This document shows, one piece after another, positions 36,272 to 45,832 of a stretch of DNA of 64,000 nucleotides; within the stretch, counting starts at the first letter, position 1; each line of letters begins with the position of its first letter. Source of the DNA: CAXBNB01 sp040151475 (GTDB taxonomy: Bacteria; Bacteroidota; Bacteroidia; Cytophagales; Cyclobacteriaceae); NCBI RefSeq assembly GCF_040151475.1, contig NZ_JBDKWG010000144.1, forward strand, positions 1 to 64,000, given 5' to 3'. A model generated the notes under the pieces. That model was not told the DNA's origin. It was given only the letters and a program-made list of their open reading frames with translations, and searched no databases. The translations under genes and the position numbers were made by a program.

Positions 36272-38022
36272 AGCACATATTCCCATTTATAATACTTGCA
36301 ATAATCTTTTACGTTTCTTCATGTGCCAATCAAGGTTCACCAACTGGAGGCCCAAGGGATACTATTCCTCCTACATTACTTGAGTCAAATCCACCACACA
36401 AATCTAAAAACTACAAAAAACAGGTTTTTGAATTCACATTTGACGAACGCATCAATGCTGATCAGTTGAGAACTAAAATGAATATTACACCTCACACCGA
36501 AAACAAATTCAAAGTACTCGTAAAAAAGGACATACTCAATATTACCTTTGATGGAGCTTTTGATGACAGCACCACATATACTTTCAACTTTGCTGATGGT
36601 GTTGGCGATCTTACGGAAAAAAACCCGGTTATCAACTTCACTTATGCATTTAGTACCGGATCTATTATTGATTCGATTTACGTAAATGGAAAAATAAAAA
36701 ACCTATACAACAATGAGCCGCTTAAAGAGATACTGGTAGGATTGTATTCAATTGATGATTCACTAAATCTATTTACGGGGAAACCCAGATACTTCACACA
36801 TACAGATGAAGAAGGAAACTACAAAATTGAAAATATCAAGGCAGGTAACTATCGAATATATGCATACGAGGATCAGGACAAAAACCTTAAAAACAATCCA
36901 CAAAAAGAAAAACATGGATTTATAGCCGACACACTCAATCTATTCACTTCTAAAGATTCTGTCAACATTTTATTGCAACTGATAGATGCCAGTGAGCTAA
37001 AATTTGTAAGGGCTAAAAACACAGGCATTTACTTTGATGTACTCTACAACAAATTCATAAAAAATTATTCTATATCAAAAATAGATTCTACCAAAAAGAA
37101 CGAGATTCCCGCTAACAGCTTTTTCAAAGACAATACAATAATTCGTTTTTATCCTGATGGATCAATACCTGTAGAAAAAGACAGTCTTCAGATTAAAATT
37201 CAAAGCAGTGATAGTCTTGGGAATTCTATTATTGATACAGTATATGTTCAGTTTAAAGAAACAAAAAGAAAAGCCGAGGGTTTTCAATACACTGTATCAC
37301 CAGACAGTAAATACAAAATTCAGAACAATATTAAATTCAAACTAGACTTTTCTAAACCAATTAAAACCATCAATATAGACAGTCTTACCTTGTCATATGA
37401 CACATTAAAAACTATCAACATCCCCGACTCTATTATCAACTGGAATCAGAATAAAACGGTATTAATATTCCAGTTGAACCTAGACAAACATTATATCCCC
37501 AATCAAATAAAAGAATTTGAAAATGAACAAATAAGATTGGATTCCATTACTCAAAACAATTCCGTAGTACCTGATACTTTACGAAAAAAGAAACAAATAC
37601 CTCAGGCCTTACCAGTTAAAAACAAAATAACATTTATTGCGAAAAAAGGCGCTTTCATTTCCATAGAAAATGATACTACAGAATCAGTAGAAAGATCTTA
37701 TGAATTTTTAGTTGAAGAAAAAACGGGAAAAATCATTGGTCAAATAGAAACAGAACAAAAAAGTTATTTCCTCCAATTGGTAGATTCTAAATACAATGTT
37801 ATAGCTCAATTAAAAAGTCCTCAGAATTTTACATTCAACAATGTAGAACCCGGTAAATATTCCTTTCGAGTACTTATAGATGAAAATAATGATGGAATCT
37901 GGTCTTCAGGAAACATACTTAAAAACATCCAACAAGAGCCAATTCTATTCCCTTTACCCTTTTCAGACCTTAAAGCAGGTTGGGAACAAGACCTCACAGG
38001 TGAAAACAAAATCAAATTTTAA
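36268..38022 (+). CDS. Ig-like domain lipoprotein (SbsA-Ig type)
   Basis: 584 residues. A lipoprotein signal ends at Cys19 (YVSSC). The mature start reads SPTGGPRDTIPPTLLESNPP, the typical opening of Bacteroidota SbsA-Ig-like lipoproteins. An Ig-like domain follows (about 30-125, FTFDERIN...TYTFNFADG). Next comes a carnitine/transthyretin-like beta domain with KIENIKAGNYRIYAYEDQDKNL (about 170-215), then further beta segments and a second similar motif near the C-terminus (FNNVEPGKYSFRVLIDENNDGIW). Its role is unknown but it is an envelope protein. It ends at the border of the candidate origin. Confidence 0.84.
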   Translation: MKHIFPFIILAIIFYVSSCANQGSPTGGPRDTIPPTLLESNPPHKSKNYKKQVFEFTFDERINADQLRTKMNITPHTENKFKVLVKKDILNITFDGAFDDSTTYTFNFADGVGDLTEKNPVINFTYAFSTGSIIDSIYVNGKIKNLYNNEPLKEILVGLYSIDDSLNLFTGKPRYFTHTDEEGNYKIENIKAGNYRIYAYEDQDKNLKNNPQKEKHGFIADTLNLFTSKDSVNILLQLIDASELKFVRAKNTGIYFDVLYNKFIKNYSISKIDSTKKNEIPANSFFKDNTIIRFYPDGSIPVEKDSLQIKIQSSDSLGNSIIDTVYVQFKETKRKAEGFQYTVSPDSKYKIQNNIKFKLDFSKPIKTINIDSLTLSYDTLKTINIPDSIINWNQNKTVLIFQLNLDKHYIPNQIKEFENEQIRLDSITQNNSVVPDTLRKKKQIPQALPVKNKITFIAKKGAFISIENDTTESVERSYEFLVEEKTGKIIGQIETEQKSYFLQLVDSKYNVIAQLKSPQNFTFNNVEPGKYSFRVLIDENNDGIWSSGNILKNIQQEPILFPLPFSDLKAGWEQDLTGENKIKF

Positions 38023-38460
38023 CCATGTGGACAACAGAAGATAATTCACCTCAAATGCTGTGTATAACCCATGCAAAAACTAGAATTTATAATGAGCTAT
38101 CCACACATACCCACATTATGATTCAACCTTTGATCCGTGCTTCTAACAAACTCTGGTTAACTCTAATTTATCAACAAGTACCCCATGCAAAACTTATCAA
38201 CCAACACAATATCGTCCAAAAATTAGAATATGTTCATAACCTTTTAAACTAATAAAAATCAATTACTTAACACCAATAAAATATGTTCATAACTTTATTT
38301 TCTTACACCAGTTAATCACATTATGAAAAACATGTTTTGCTTATCAACATATCAACAGCCCTAATAAGTAATAATAGTTTTAATTAAATATATATATAAT
38401 ATTATATTGAGTGAAAATGTGGAAAACGGAAAAGTCATTAAAGCCTGGAAATTATTGCCC
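38023..38460. other. oriC: Candidate chromosomal replication origin (oriC)
   Basis: This 438-base gap, the longest in the window, has no convincing gene. It holds many 9-mers close to the DnaA box TTATCCACA: 38026-38034 (minus, TTGTCCACA), 38059-38067 (minus, TTATACACA, exact to TTATnCACA), 38097-38105 (CTATCCACA), 38168-38176 and 38341-38349 (TTATCAACA), 38231-38239 and 38284-38292 (minus, TTATGAACA), 38312-38320 (TTAATCACA) and 38418-38426 (minus, TTTTCCACA). A 31-base A/T-only tract at 38378-38408 could be the unwinding element. The parS-like sites are 4.6 kb away. dnaA itself is not in the window. The assignment is inference from motif density, context and base composition. Confidence 0.68.
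38378..38408. other. A/T-only tract, possible DNA unwinding element
   Basis: Thirty-one consecutive A/T bases including an alternating TA run, directly after the cluster of DnaA-box-like 9-mers. Origins commonly have such a tract next to the DnaA boxes. It is also a poor place for the TTG start of the extended downstream frame. Confidence 0.5.
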
Positions 38461-40272
38461 ATGAAAAAAATATTTCTATTCATATTAATAATATCAGCTG
38501 CCTCAAAAGTAGTTTGTCAAAAATCAGACGATATTCAGCTTGCTAATGAATATTACATAAATGGTGAACTGGAAAAGGCGGGTGATCTATATAAGTCGTT
38601 ATCTACCGATCCAAAAAATATTTCCATCATCCATAACAACTATTTCAATTTGTTAATGGATCTTAAAGAATACAAAACGGCTGATAAGTATCTTAATAGA
38701 ATTTCTAAAATTTTTCCTCAAAATGTTTATTACCAAATAGACCAAGGCATTTTGTTCAAACAAATGGGAGAAACCAGTCAGGCTGACAAATTGTTTAATA
38801 ATATTATTGAAAAGAACAAAACCAACGAATATTTGATCAGACTGGCCTCTCAGTATTTTATTAACAATAGATTCTACGAATTTGCACTTAAGGCTTTACT
38901 TGTAAGTAGAACACAATCCAAAACGGCAGACAAACATGCCTTGGAGCTTGCAAATGTCTATCGCTTTATGGGTGAGAAAAGCAACATGATTGAGGAGTAT
39001 TTAATATTTGCCCGTCAGAGACCAAGTAATCTTGCATACATCAAGAATATTTTTCAAAATTTACTCAAAGAAGAAAAAGATATTCTGGATCTACAAAATA
39101 TTCTAATTGAGAAAATACAAAAAAGCCCCAATGAAGTGATGTATGCTGAACTACTCATTTGGGTAAATCTTCAGCAAAAAAACTTTTATGGGGCTTTCAT
39201 ACAAGCCCGATCGTTAGACAAAAGGCTTAATCAAGAGGGACAAAAAGTACTTGAAATTGGCAAGATTGCTTTGCAAAATAAAAGTTATGATGATGCTATT
39301 AAAATGTTTCAATATGTGGTAGATAATAGTAAACAGGAAAACTACTATTTGCAGGCCAGAAGGTACATTGTGACTGCTCGAGAAGAAAAAGTAAAGAATA
39401 TATATCCTATTGATGAAATGGCTCTGCGGCAGTTGACAAATGATTACCAACAATTAGTTAATGAACTGGGATATAATACGAATACCTTGGAAGCTTATCG
39501 AAGCAAAGCTTTACTCCACGCATTTTATTTAGATGAAAAAGACACTGCTGTTGCTATTTTAAATGAAATAATATCCATCCCCAGAGTACACAATCAATTA
39601 AAATCAAAATGTAAACTCGATTTGGGAGATATTTATTTGCTTACAGGTGAATCTTGGGAGGCAACATTACTTTATTCGCAGGTAGAAAAAACAAATAAAG
39701 ATAGCCCACTTGGCTATACTGCCAAACTCAAAAATGCTAAGCTGAACTATTTCAAAGGAGAATTTGAATTGGCTAAAAGTCACCTTGATATTTTGAAACT
39801 GGCTACAACCAGAGAGATTGCTAATGATGCATTATCACTGAGTCTTTTAATTCAAAACAATACAGTATTTGATACTTCTGATTTTGTAATGAAAGAATAT
39901 GCCTCTATTGAGTTGATGCTTTTTCAAAATAAAAAGCAGGAGGCACTTACAGCTTTAGCTTCGATGTTGGAAAAATATCCTGACCATAGCTTAGTAGATG
40001 AAATATATTGGAAAATGGCCAGTATCAATATGGAGCTTGGAAAATTTGATGATGCATTAAATTATCTTGATCAAATCCTGACACGTTTTGATCGGGATAT
40101 TTTGGGAGATGACGCCATGTTTCTAAAAGGAAAAATCACAGAGGAAAATTTAAAAGAAAACTCTATTGCCCAGGAAATTTATAAAGAGTTTCTATTGAAG
40201 TACCCGGGAAGTGTTTTTACGGCAGAAGCCCGTAAGCGATTCAGAATGCTTAGGGGAGATCAGGTTTTTTAA
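38461..40272 (+). CDS. Exported tetratricopeptide-repeat protein
   Basis: 603 residues from the ATG at 38461. The open frame can be extended 18 codons to a TTG, but the extension is not signal-like while MKKIFLFILIISAASKVVCQ is a good signal peptide. The mature protein is helical throughout, with TPR-type repeats such as NEYYINGELEKAGDLYKSL near the N-terminus and LGKFDDALNYLDQIL near residue 530. It is probably periplasmic or outer-membrane associated. It has a scaffold role without any enzymatic motif; the partner is unknown. Confidence 0.82.
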   Translation: MKKIFLFILIISAASKVVCQKSDDIQLANEYYINGELEKAGDLYKSLSTDPKNISIIHNNYFNLLMDLKEYKTADKYLNRISKIFPQNVYYQIDQGILFKQMGETSQADKLFNNIIEKNKTNEYLIRLASQYFINNRFYEFALKALLVSRTQSKTADKHALELANVYRFMGEKSNMIEEYLIFARQRPSNLAYIKNIFQNLLKEEKDILDLQNILIEKIQKSPNEVMYAELLIWVNLQQKNFYGAFIQARSLDKRLNQEGQKVLEIGKIALQNKSYDDAIKMFQYVVDNSKQENYYLQARRYIVTAREEKVKNIYPIDEMALRQLTNDYQQLVNELGYNTNTLEAYRSKALLHAFYLDEKDTAVAILNEIISIPRVHNQLKSKCKLDLGDIYLLTGESWEATLLYSQVEKTNKDSPLGYTAKLKNAKLNYFKGEFELAKSHLDILKLATTREIANDALSLSLLIQNNTVFDTSDFVMKEYASIELMLFQNKKQEALTALASMLEKYPDHSLVDEIYWKMASINMELGKFDDALNYLDQILTRFDRDILGDDAMFLKGKITEENLKENSIAQEIYKEFLLKYPGSVFTAEARKRFRMLRGDQVF

Positions 40273-40368
40273 AAACGGAATTTTTTTTCTACTAAAATGA
40301 CTTAGCAATAGTTCAGTTCTTCAACTGGGATATATTTCTATTTATACTAACATATTACCCAGTTTTCC

Positions 40369-40376
40369 TAATTTTG
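40369..40376 (+). promoter_or_regulatory. -7 box upstream of dxs
   Basis: TAATTTTG matches TAnnTTTG exactly, 63 bases before the dxs ATG, in the 167-base gap after the TPR gene. Confidence 0.4.
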
Positions 40377-40439
40377 CATTTTACAAAACTTTTATGATGT
40401 GATTTGGTGCTTAATACAATTCACATTAGATTTATTGCT

Positions 40440-42353
40440 ATGCTAATAAAGCCTGGGAAGCTTCTTGCCACTATCAACAGTCCGGAAGATTTAAAAAAAC
40501 TGGATCTGAACCAGTTGGTTCAGATTTCTCAGGAACTCAGGCAATATATTATTGACACGGTCTCTATTTATGGAGGGCATTTTGGAGCCAGCCTTGGTGT
40601 CACCGAAATGACAGTTGCCCTTCATTATGTTTTCAATACGCCACATGACCAATTGGTTTGGGATGTAGGACATCAAGCTTACGGACACAAAATACTGACT
40701 GGCCGCAGGGACAGTTTTCATACCAACCGGGTTTATAAAGGTCTTTCAGGTTTTCCCAGGAGAAATGAAAGTGAATATGATTCATTTGGGGTAGGGCATT
40801 CCTCCACATCCATTTCTGCGGCTCTTGGTATGGCGGAAGCGTCAAAATACAAAGGGGAGAAAGAAAAGCACCACATTGCTGTGATTGGAGATGGAGCAAT
40901 GACAGCAGGGCTTGCTTTTGAAGCCATGAATCATGCAGGAGTATCCAATTCCAATTTGCTGATTGTGTTGAATGACAACTGTATGGCCATCGACCCGAAT
41001 GTTGGAGCACTGAAAGATTATTTGACCGACATTACTACTTCCAGAACTTACAATAAATTCAGAGATGAAGTCTGGAATGTTTTGGGTAAAATCAGCAAAT
41101 TCGGTCCCAATGCAAGAGAAATAGTTGCCGGATTTGAAAACAGTATAAAATCATTTTTGCTTAAAGAAAGTAATTTCTTTGAATCCCTCAATTTGAGATA
41201 CTTTGGTCCAGTAGATGGACATGATGTTAATCACATGGTGAGTGTGATGAATGACTTGAAAAATATTCCGGGACCAAAAATTTTACACTGTGTCACTGTG
41301 AAGGGTAAAGGATATGCAGAAGCTGAAAAAGATCAAACCAAATGGCATGCACCCGGTACTTTCGATAAAGTAACTGGAAAAGTTCATAAAAAAATATACG
41401 AGACGCCCCAACCCCCAAAATATCAGGATGTCTTTGGACATACCATAGTTGAACTGGCAGAGAAAAATGAAAAGATAATGGGAATTACGCCGGCCATGCC
41501 ATCCGGTTCTTCATTAAATATCATGATGAAAGCTATGCCTGACAGGGCTTATGATGTCGGTATTGCAGAACAACATGCTGTTACATTTTCTGCGGGATTG
41601 GCTACTCAGGGTCTTGTACCTTTTTGTAATATTTACAGTACCTTTATGCAGCGTGCTTATGATCAGGTAATCCACGATGTATGTATTCAAAATTTACATG
41701 TGGTTTTCTGTTTGGATAGAGCAGGATTTGCCGGAGCTGACGGCTCTACACACCATGGCAATTATGACATAGCTTACATGAGATGTCTTCCTAACATGGT
41801 AGTTTCTGCTCCTATGAACGAAAGTGAATTGCGGAATCTGATGTACACGGCACAACTTCCGAGAGAAGGAGCCTTCACCATCAGGTATCCGAGGGGTCAG
41901 GGAGTGATGCCAAACTGGAGGACTCCACTGGAAGAAATAAAAGTTGGGACAGGAAGAATGATTAAAGATGGTGAAGATTTAGCTATTCTCACGTTAGGTC
42001 ATATTGGAAATTATGCTGTAGAAGCCTGTGAAATGCTGACCGATGATGCTATTGAAGCTGCTCATTTTGATATGAGGTTTGCCAAACCTCTTGATGAAAA
42101 ACTACTACATACTATTTTCAAAAAGTTCAAATATATCATCACTGTAGAAGATGGATGTTTGCAGGGAGGTTTCGGCAGTGCGATTTTAGAATTTATGGCG
42201 GATAACAATTATCAGTCTAAAATTATAAGGTTGGGTATTCCTGATGCCATATTCGAACATGGATCACAACTTCAACTTCATGAGGAAAGTGGGTTTGATC
42301 CAAGAAGTATTTTTGAAGCCGCCAAAAAAATGGTTGAGTCTATCCCGGTATAA
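40440..42353 (+). CDS. dxs: 1-deoxy-D-xylulose-5-phosphate synthase
   Basis: 637 residues from ATG 40440 (the frame opens 12 codons earlier at a TTG that lacks family similarity). It condenses pyruvate with glyceraldehyde 3-phosphate using thiamine diphosphate, the first step of the MEP isoprenoid pathway. Visible features are the active-site HFGASLG and VWDVGHQAYGHKILTGR, the ThDP-binding GDGAMTAGLAFEAMN...NDN block, the pyrimidine-part segment DVGIAEQHAVTFSAGLA and DRAGFAGADGSTHHG. The alpha/beta hydrolase gene follows after 7 bases. Confidence 0.97.
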   Translation: MLIKPGKLLATINSPEDLKKLDLNQLVQISQELRQYIIDTVSIYGGHFGASLGVTEMTVALHYVFNTPHDQLVWDVGHQAYGHKILTGRRDSFHTNRVYKGLSGFPRRNESEYDSFGVGHSSTSISAALGMAEASKYKGEKEKHHIAVIGDGAMTAGLAFEAMNHAGVSNSNLLIVLNDNCMAIDPNVGALKDYLTDITTSRTYNKFRDEVWNVLGKISKFGPNAREIVAGFENSIKSFLLKESNFFESLNLRYFGPVDGHDVNHMVSVMNDLKNIPGPKILHCVTVKGKGYAEAEKDQTKWHAPGTFDKVTGKVHKKIYETPQPPKYQDVFGHTIVELAEKNEKIMGITPAMPSGSSLNIMMKAMPDRAYDVGIAEQHAVTFSAGLATQGLVPFCNIYSTFMQRAYDQVIHDVCIQNLHVVFCLDRAGFAGADGSTHHGNYDIAYMRCLPNMVVSAPMNESELRNLMYTAQLPREGAFTIRYPRGQGVMPNWRTPLEEIKVGTGRMIKDGEDLAILTLGHIGNYAVEACEMLTDDAIEAAHFDMRFAKPLDEKLLHTIFKKFKYIITVEDGCLQGGFGSAILEFMADNNYQSKIIRLGIPDAIFEHGSQLQLHEESGFDPRSIFEAAKKMVESIPV

Positions 42354-42360
42354 TTTACAA

Positions 42361-43128
42361 ATGCATTACAACGTTTCTGGTTCGGGAATACCCATCGTAC
42401 TTATTCACGGCTTTTGTGAAACTTCTTCTATTTGGAATGACTTGGCTAAAGAGTTGTCTGAAAAATATCAGGTAATCTCTATTGACCTTCCCGGGTTTGG
42501 TAAAAGTCCTTTATACAATCCTGATTTATCTTTAGGTAATGTTGCGACATTGCTTCATGATTTTTTGAAAAAACTTCAAATCACAAATTGCTTTATGATA
42601 GGCCATTCTTTGGGTGGTTACATTACACTGGCTTTTGCTGAGAAATATTCTGAAATGCTTTTAGGTTTTGGACTTTTTCATTCTACTACTTTTGCTGATA
42701 GCGAAGAAAAAAAAGAAACAAGAGAAAAAGGGATAGAGCATGTAGAGATTCATGGTATGGAGACCTTTTCAAAAGGTTTTGTTCCAAACCTATTTTATAA
42801 GGCTAATCATTCTAAATTTTCAGATGAAATGAAAACGCTGAAAAAAATAGCTTCAGAAACCCCAATAGAAACTTTTGTGGCATACAGTCGGGCAATGAAA
42901 AACAGAAATGACACCACGAAACTGTTATCTGGCTTCAAAAAACCCATATTTATAGTTGCCGGAGAAAATGACAATGCCGTTCCATTGTTTCAGTCTCAAC
43001 AAATGATTGCAAAAACCGGAGAAGAAAATTCCCTGATACTTTCAGAAACAGGGCACATGGGTTTTATCGAAAAAAAGGAAGAAAGCTTTGCTTTTATACA
43101 ATCATTTTTGACAAAAAACGAAATCTAA
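42361..43128 (+). CDS. Alpha/beta-fold hydrolase
   Basis: 255 residues from the ATG 7 bases after dxs; a longer frame overlapping dxs is not credible. The fold signatures are VLIHGFCETSSIW (oxyanion region), the nucleophile elbow GHSLGG with its serine near residue 80, the acid in VAGENDNAVP and the histidine in SETGHMGF. It could be an esterase or a lipid/ester hydrolase. Close coupling to dxs suggests cotranscription but not a known pathway link. Confidence 0.9.
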   Translation: MHYNVSGSGIPIVLIHGFCETSSIWNDLAKELSEKYQVISIDLPGFGKSPLYNPDLSLGNVATLLHDFLKKLQITNCFMIGHSLGGYITLAFAEKYSEMLLGFGLFHSTTFADSEEKKETREKGIEHVEIHGMETFSKGFVPNLFYKANHSKFSDEMKTLKKIASETPIETFVAYSRAMKNRNDTTKLLSGFKKPIFIVAGENDNAVPLFQSQQMIAKTGEENSLILSETGHMGFIEKKEESFAFIQSFLTKNEI

Positions 43129-43206
43129 AAAGAGCTTGTTATCGTAAAGTGTTGGTGGTTTCTTATTTCTAATGTATCTTAAGGAAGTTACCTATCAAAT
43201 TTGCTT

Positions 43207-44682
43207 ATGATTTGTAGTCTTTTCGTTCTCCACCGTTTGAAAAAATTTGCATTCATTTGCTTATGCTTTCTGGCACTGCAAAGCTGCAAAAGGTCTGGCC
43301 AGGGAAATGTTTCAAATACAAAAAGCAAAGACATTACCGAAACCATTGTTGATCTCGATTTGGATAAAATCATAAAACGAGGTTACATCACTGCCATTAT
43401 GGACAATAGTTCTACCGGACTCTTTCTTTATAAGGGACGCCCAATGGGATATGAATATGAGCTTCTTTCAATTTTTGCAGATTCTGTTGGTGTTGAGTTA
43501 CGGTTTGATATTACACCAGATTTGGGACAAGCTTTTGACAAACTAAACAGAGGCGAAGGAGATATTTTGGCATATAACCTTACGGTCACTAAAGAGCGGC
43601 GTGAACGGATAGAATTTACTGATTACCACAATATTGTGAGGCAGGTTTTAGTACAGAGAAAACCTGACAATTGGAGAAAGATGAAGCTCCATGAAATAGA
43701 ACGTTTAATGCTTCGCACGCCTATTGAGTTGATCGGCAAAGAAGTATATGTGAGAAAAAACTCTGCTTACGTGTCCAGATTGAAAAACCTGGCAGATGAA
43801 ATAGGTGGAGATATTTTGATAGTTGAAGAATATTCTGATGTAGAGACGGAGGGTATCATTCGCAAAGTAGCTAATGGCGAAATAGATTACACCGTAGCAG
43901 ATGAGGATATTGCACTCGTAAATGCACGATACTACCCGAACATTGATATAAAAACACCAATTAGTTTACCCCAACAAATAGCCTGGGGTGTAAGAAAAAA
44001 CGCTGATTCACTCGTTTCTGTTTTGAACAAGTGGATTTTTCAAATGAAAAAAAGGCCGGAGTATTATGCCATTTACGACAAATACTTTAGAAGTACCTTA
44101 AAAAGTAAAGCACGGCTTCAAAGCGACTATTTTTCAACGAATGGTGATCGTATTTCTCCTTATGATAGCCTGATAAAACAGGCTGCATCTGAAATAGGAT
44201 GGGATTGGAAGCTATTAGCTGCCCAGATCTCTCAAGAATCAAAATTTGATCCCGATGCGGAATCCTGGGCAGGAGCCATAGGGCTGATGCAGCTTTTACC
44301 ATTAAATGCCATCGAATATGGTGTGAAGAATCTGAGAAACCCTCAACAAAATATACAGGCAGGAACCGAACACATAAAATGGTTGCAAGGTATCTGGAAA
44401 AAGGAGATTACTGATAGCCTGGAAAGGCAAAAATTTGTACTTGCTTCTTACAATGTTGGTCAAGGGCATATTCAGGATGCCGTAAGGCTTGCCAAAAAAT
44501 ACGGAAAAAACACAACGCTTTGGGAAGACAATGTTGCTGATTATTTATTGCTTAAATCCGAGGCTAAATATTATAAAGATGATGTTGTGAAATTTGGATA
44601 CTGCCACTGCAAGGAGCCGGTAATGTATGTTGAAGAAATTTTGAAGTTATATCAGCATTATCTGCAATTGTCTCCCTCATAA
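43207..44682 (+). CDS. MltF-like membrane-bound lytic murein transglycosylase
   Basis: 491 residues from the ATG at 43207. A lipoprotein signal ends at Cys27 (FLALQSC). A periplasmic solute-binding-like domain (about 45-290; IIKRGYITAIMDN, GDILAYNLTVTKERRERIEFT) precedes a lytic transglycosylase domain. That domain has the catalytic-glutamate motif ISQESKFDPDAES and the GAIGLMQLLP and YNVGQGHI signatures. MltF cleaves peptidoglycan with formation of 1,6-anhydro-MurNAc. It stands alone between the dxs pair and dinD, with gaps on both sides. Confidence 0.92.
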   Translation: MICSLFVLHRLKKFAFICLCFLALQSCKRSGQGNVSNTKSKDITETIVDLDLDKIIKRGYITAIMDNSSTGLFLYKGRPMGYEYELLSIFADSVGVELRFDITPDLGQAFDKLNRGEGDILAYNLTVTKERRERIEFTDYHNIVRQVLVQRKPDNWRKMKLHEIERLMLRTPIELIGKEVYVRKNSAYVSRLKNLADEIGGDILIVEEYSDVETEGIIRKVANGEIDYTVADEDIALVNARYYPNIDIKTPISLPQQIAWGVRKNADSLVSVLNKWIFQMKKRPEYYAIYDKYFRSTLKSKARLQSDYFSTNGDRISPYDSLIKQAASEIGWDWKLLAAQISQESKFDPDAESWAGAIGLMQLLPLNAIEYGVKNLRNPQQNIQAGTEHIKWLQGIWKKEITDSLERQKFVLASYNVGQGHIQDAVRLAKKYGKNTTLWEDNVADYLLLKSEAKYYKDDVVKFGYCHCKEPVMYVEEILKLYQHYLQLSPS

Positions 44683-44915
44683 AAAGAATAGCTGTGGTGC
44701 TTGACGTGTATTTTGTTTCGGTTTCAAATTAGGAAAATATTCAATTTTTCTCGTTATCTTTTTTTAACCAAGTGAGGGAACTCGAAGAATTTCAGCTACT
44801 ACCAGAAATCACTGCCATTCTCTAGCTATGATCAACATGGATGATAGGTAATGTTATCGATTTTTTGATTTAAACTACTCTATTAATTGAAGTGGTTTTT
44901 TATAAATTTGTATTT

Positions 44916-45707
44916 ATGAGCGAGCAATACAACGAATTATCATTTGAGGATTTAAGAAATGAAAACGGCATGTCATTTTGGTATGCGACTGATTTTCAGG
45001 TTGTTCTTAATTACGCCAATTTTGGTTCATTTGACAAGGTAATTCAAAAGGCAATGAAGGCATTGATGTCCTTGAATATTCCTCCCCACGATAATATTGT
45101 TCCCGAAATGAACCCCAAAACGGGACATCATGATTACAAGCTCTCTCGATTTGCGTGTTATTTGGTTGCAATGAATGCTGACCCAAAAAAGGAAGAAGTA
45201 GCTCGAGCACAGGCTTATTTTGCGAGTATGACTCGATCATTTGAGAAAATGATGGAAAACTCTGATCAGATTGATAGAGTAATTTTTAGGGATGAGATAA
45301 AGGAGGGAAATACTGCCTTATCTAAGGCAGCTAGTGCGGCAGGAGTTCAAAATTTCGCTTATTTTCAAAACGCTGGTTATGTTGGAATGTACAACATGAA
45401 TAATTGGCAGTTAGCAAATCGCAGAAAAATTGATAAGACTAAGTTGTTTGATCATATGGGTAGAACGGAACTGGCTGCTAACTTATTTCGAATAACAATG
45501 ACGGAAGAAAAAATAAAGAATGAAGGCATTAAGGGGCAGGTATCTCTTGAAAAAGCTCACCATAGCATTGGAAAGGAAGTTCGCAAAATGATTATTCAAA
45601 ACACAGGTAAAACGCCAGAAAATTTACCTGTTGAAAAAAGACTTCCTGAGGTAAAAAAGGAGATTAAGCAAAACTACAAGGAGATCAAAAGTCAGGACAA
45701 AAAATAG
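44916..45707 (+). CDS. dinD: DNA-damage-inducible protein D (DinD)
   Basis: 263 residues from the ATG at 44916; the frame opens earlier at a GTG but MSEQYNELSFEDL is the natural start. It has the DinD pattern: an N-terminal BRO-like part (FWYATDFQVVLNYANFGSFDKVIQKA), then the KTGHHDYKLSRFACYLVAMNADPKKEEVARAQAYFA block. A charged helical half follows with AANLFRITMTEEKI. In E. coli DinD antagonises RecA filaments. It is flanked by non-coding gaps of 233 and 125 bases. Patchy distribution of this family suggests acquisition by transfer. Confidence 0.9.
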   Translation: MSEQYNELSFEDLRNENGMSFWYATDFQVVLNYANFGSFDKVIQKAMKALMSLNIPPHDNIVPEMNPKTGHHDYKLSRFACYLVAMNADPKKEEVARAQAYFASMTRSFEKMMENSDQIDRVIFRDEIKEGNTALSKAASAAGVQNFAYFQNAGYVGMYNMNNWQLANRRKIDKTKLFDHMGRTELAANLFRITMTEEKIKNEGIKGQVSLEKAHHSIGKEVRKMIIQNTGKTPENLPVEKRLPEVKKEIKQNYKEIKSQDKK

Positions 45708-45832
45708 CCTTTGCGCATTGTCCATAACACACCTGTATCTAACACATTTCTTTACAAACTATTTTTCATTCTTTGGCTGGTAGTTCTAGAATTTTGCACA
45801 ACTTTAATGTTGTCAACACCAGCTAAGATTCA

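Noticed and set aside
38025..38252. Open frame of 75 codons on the plus strand in the gap after the Ig-like lipoprotein
   Set aside because: It has no protein-like composition or recognisable motif and runs across several DnaA-box-like 9-mers; I treat the gap as a non-coding origin candidate.
42244..42360. Extended start of the alpha/beta hydrolase inside dxs
   Set aside because: The extension is a shifted reading of the dxs C-terminus; the hydrolase fold starts at the ATG just after the dxs stop.
44683..44915. Possible decayed gene before dinD (an 18-codon open piece with a Glu-rich reading)
   Set aside because: Too short and without similarity that I can see; left as non-coding.
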